The translations under genes and the position numbers were made by a program. 32,539 nt of DNA from NCBI GenBank assembly GCA_905210905.1, contig CAJLYQ010000015.1, forward strand, positions 1 to 32,539. Reading direction: 5' to 3'. Within the stretch, counting starts at the first letter, position 1. Every line of letters begins with the position of its first letter. The stretch comes from an uncultured Christensenella sp. GTDB taxonomy: Bacteria > Bacillota > Clostridia > Christensenellales > DTU072. The notes below the pieces were generated by a model. It saw only the letters and a list, made by a program, of their open reading frames with translations. It was not told where the DNA came from and did not search any database. Below, one piece after another: positions 32,392 to 32,539 of this stretch.

Positions 32392-32407
32392 AATTTTTAT
32401 AAAAATT
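32392..32407. repeat. Perfect AT palindrome upstream of the tRNA promoter
   Basis: AATTTTTATAAAAATT reads the same on both strands and lies 15 bases before the -35 hexamer. Its position suits an UP-element-like sequence; chance is also possible in such AT-rich DNA. Confidence 0.4.
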
Positions 32408-32421
32408 CTTCGCAAAAACAG

Positions 32422-32450
32422 TTCACATAAAAAGAAAAATGCGGTATTAT
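32422..32450 (+). promoter_or_regulatory. Promoter of tRNA-Val
   Basis: TTCACA (32422-32427), a 17-base spacer and TATTAT (32445-32450). A better-looking TATAAT overlaps it at 32448-32453 but with a 20-base spacer. The tRNA begins at 32469. Confidence 0.6.
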
Positions 32451-32468
32451 AATTAGGTAAACGAACGA

Positions 32469-32539
32469 GGGCAATTAACTCAGTTGGTAGAGTGCTTCCG
32501 TCACATGGAAGAAGTCAGGGGTTCGAGTCCCTTATTGCC
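32469..32539 (+). tRNA. tRNA-Val (CAC), 3' end cut by the window edge
   Basis: The cloverleaf is readable: acceptor GGGCAAT pairing with ATTGCC, a D-arm, the anticodon stem CTTCC/GGAAG with loop GTCACAT and anticodon CAC, and the T-arm with GGTTCGAGTCC. CAC reads GUG (valine). The window ends at acceptor position 71, before the last pair, the discriminator base and the CCA end. More tRNA genes may follow outside the window. Confidence 0.93.

Larger units (their letters stand above)
32134..32468. other. AT-rich space between divergent nadE and tRNA-Val
   Basis: 335 bases with no gene. It contains two related AT-rich blocks (ACTTTTTATAAAATTTTAC near 32241 and AACTTTATAAAATTTAAC near 32294), a perfect 16-base palindrome at 32392-32407, and one promoter on each strand. 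No regulatory site of a named family was recognised. Confidence 0.5.

Overview
The window looks like a chromosome segment of an uncultured anaerobic Clostridia-type Firmicute, probably gut-associated. The basis is the gene order greA / yaaO-like decarboxylase / tmk / holB / ricT (the Bacillus-Clostridia arrangement), formate-tetrahydrofolate ligase, a rubredoxin-tailed rubrerythrin, lipoproteins with WG or InlB/BspA-type repeats, AGGAGG-type ribosome binding sites and sigma-A-like promoters with 16-18 base spacers. The taxon itself cannot be fixed from the sequence.

Layout, left to right. (1) 22-1499: a BspA-like surface lipoprotein, minus strand. (2) 1500-2000: a gene-free block of dispersed structured repeats. 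(3) 2001-9450: a minus-strand operon from a clear promoter at 9422-9450. It encodes a sugar aminotransferase, a hexapeptide acyltransferase, two paralogous glycosyltransferase-like proteins (one fused to a polyol-phosphate transferase domain), an MBL hydrolase and a rhodanese/TtcA-like tRNA thiolase. The first four fit synthesis of an acylamino-sugar-containing, phosphate-linked surface polymer. (4) 9475-14369: another repeat copy, then a plus-strand pair of an HTH protein with about eleven membrane spans and a domain-permuted GH3 glycosidase. (5) 14430-15774: a membrane-anchored M28-type peptidase with its own promoter and terminator. (6) 15805-20670: an AT-rich two-gene module, a helical-TIR-PP2C protein and a three-span membrane protein with Rossmann/TrkA-like segments and a RyR-like domain. 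(7) 20727-23272: fhs, and divergently a rubrerythrin. (8) 23421-25401: a WG-repeat lipoprotein. (9) 25423-25912: a truncated gene remnant beside a repeat copy. (10) 25918-30204: the greA-yaaO-tmk-holB-ricT housekeeping operon. (11) 30220-32281: glutamine-dependent NAD synthetase. (12) 32422-32539: a promoter and a tRNA-Val(CAC) cut by the window edge.

The most interesting system is region 6. One protein carries a TIR domain with a candidate catalytic glutamate and a PP2C phosphatase with all expected metal-binding aspartates. The next gene encodes a membrane protein ending in a domain otherwise known from ryanodine receptors. The pair looks like a nucleotide-linked signalling or conflict module acquired by transfer. 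The second notable signal is a repeat family in which two copies share a hairpin with two compensatory base-pair changes.
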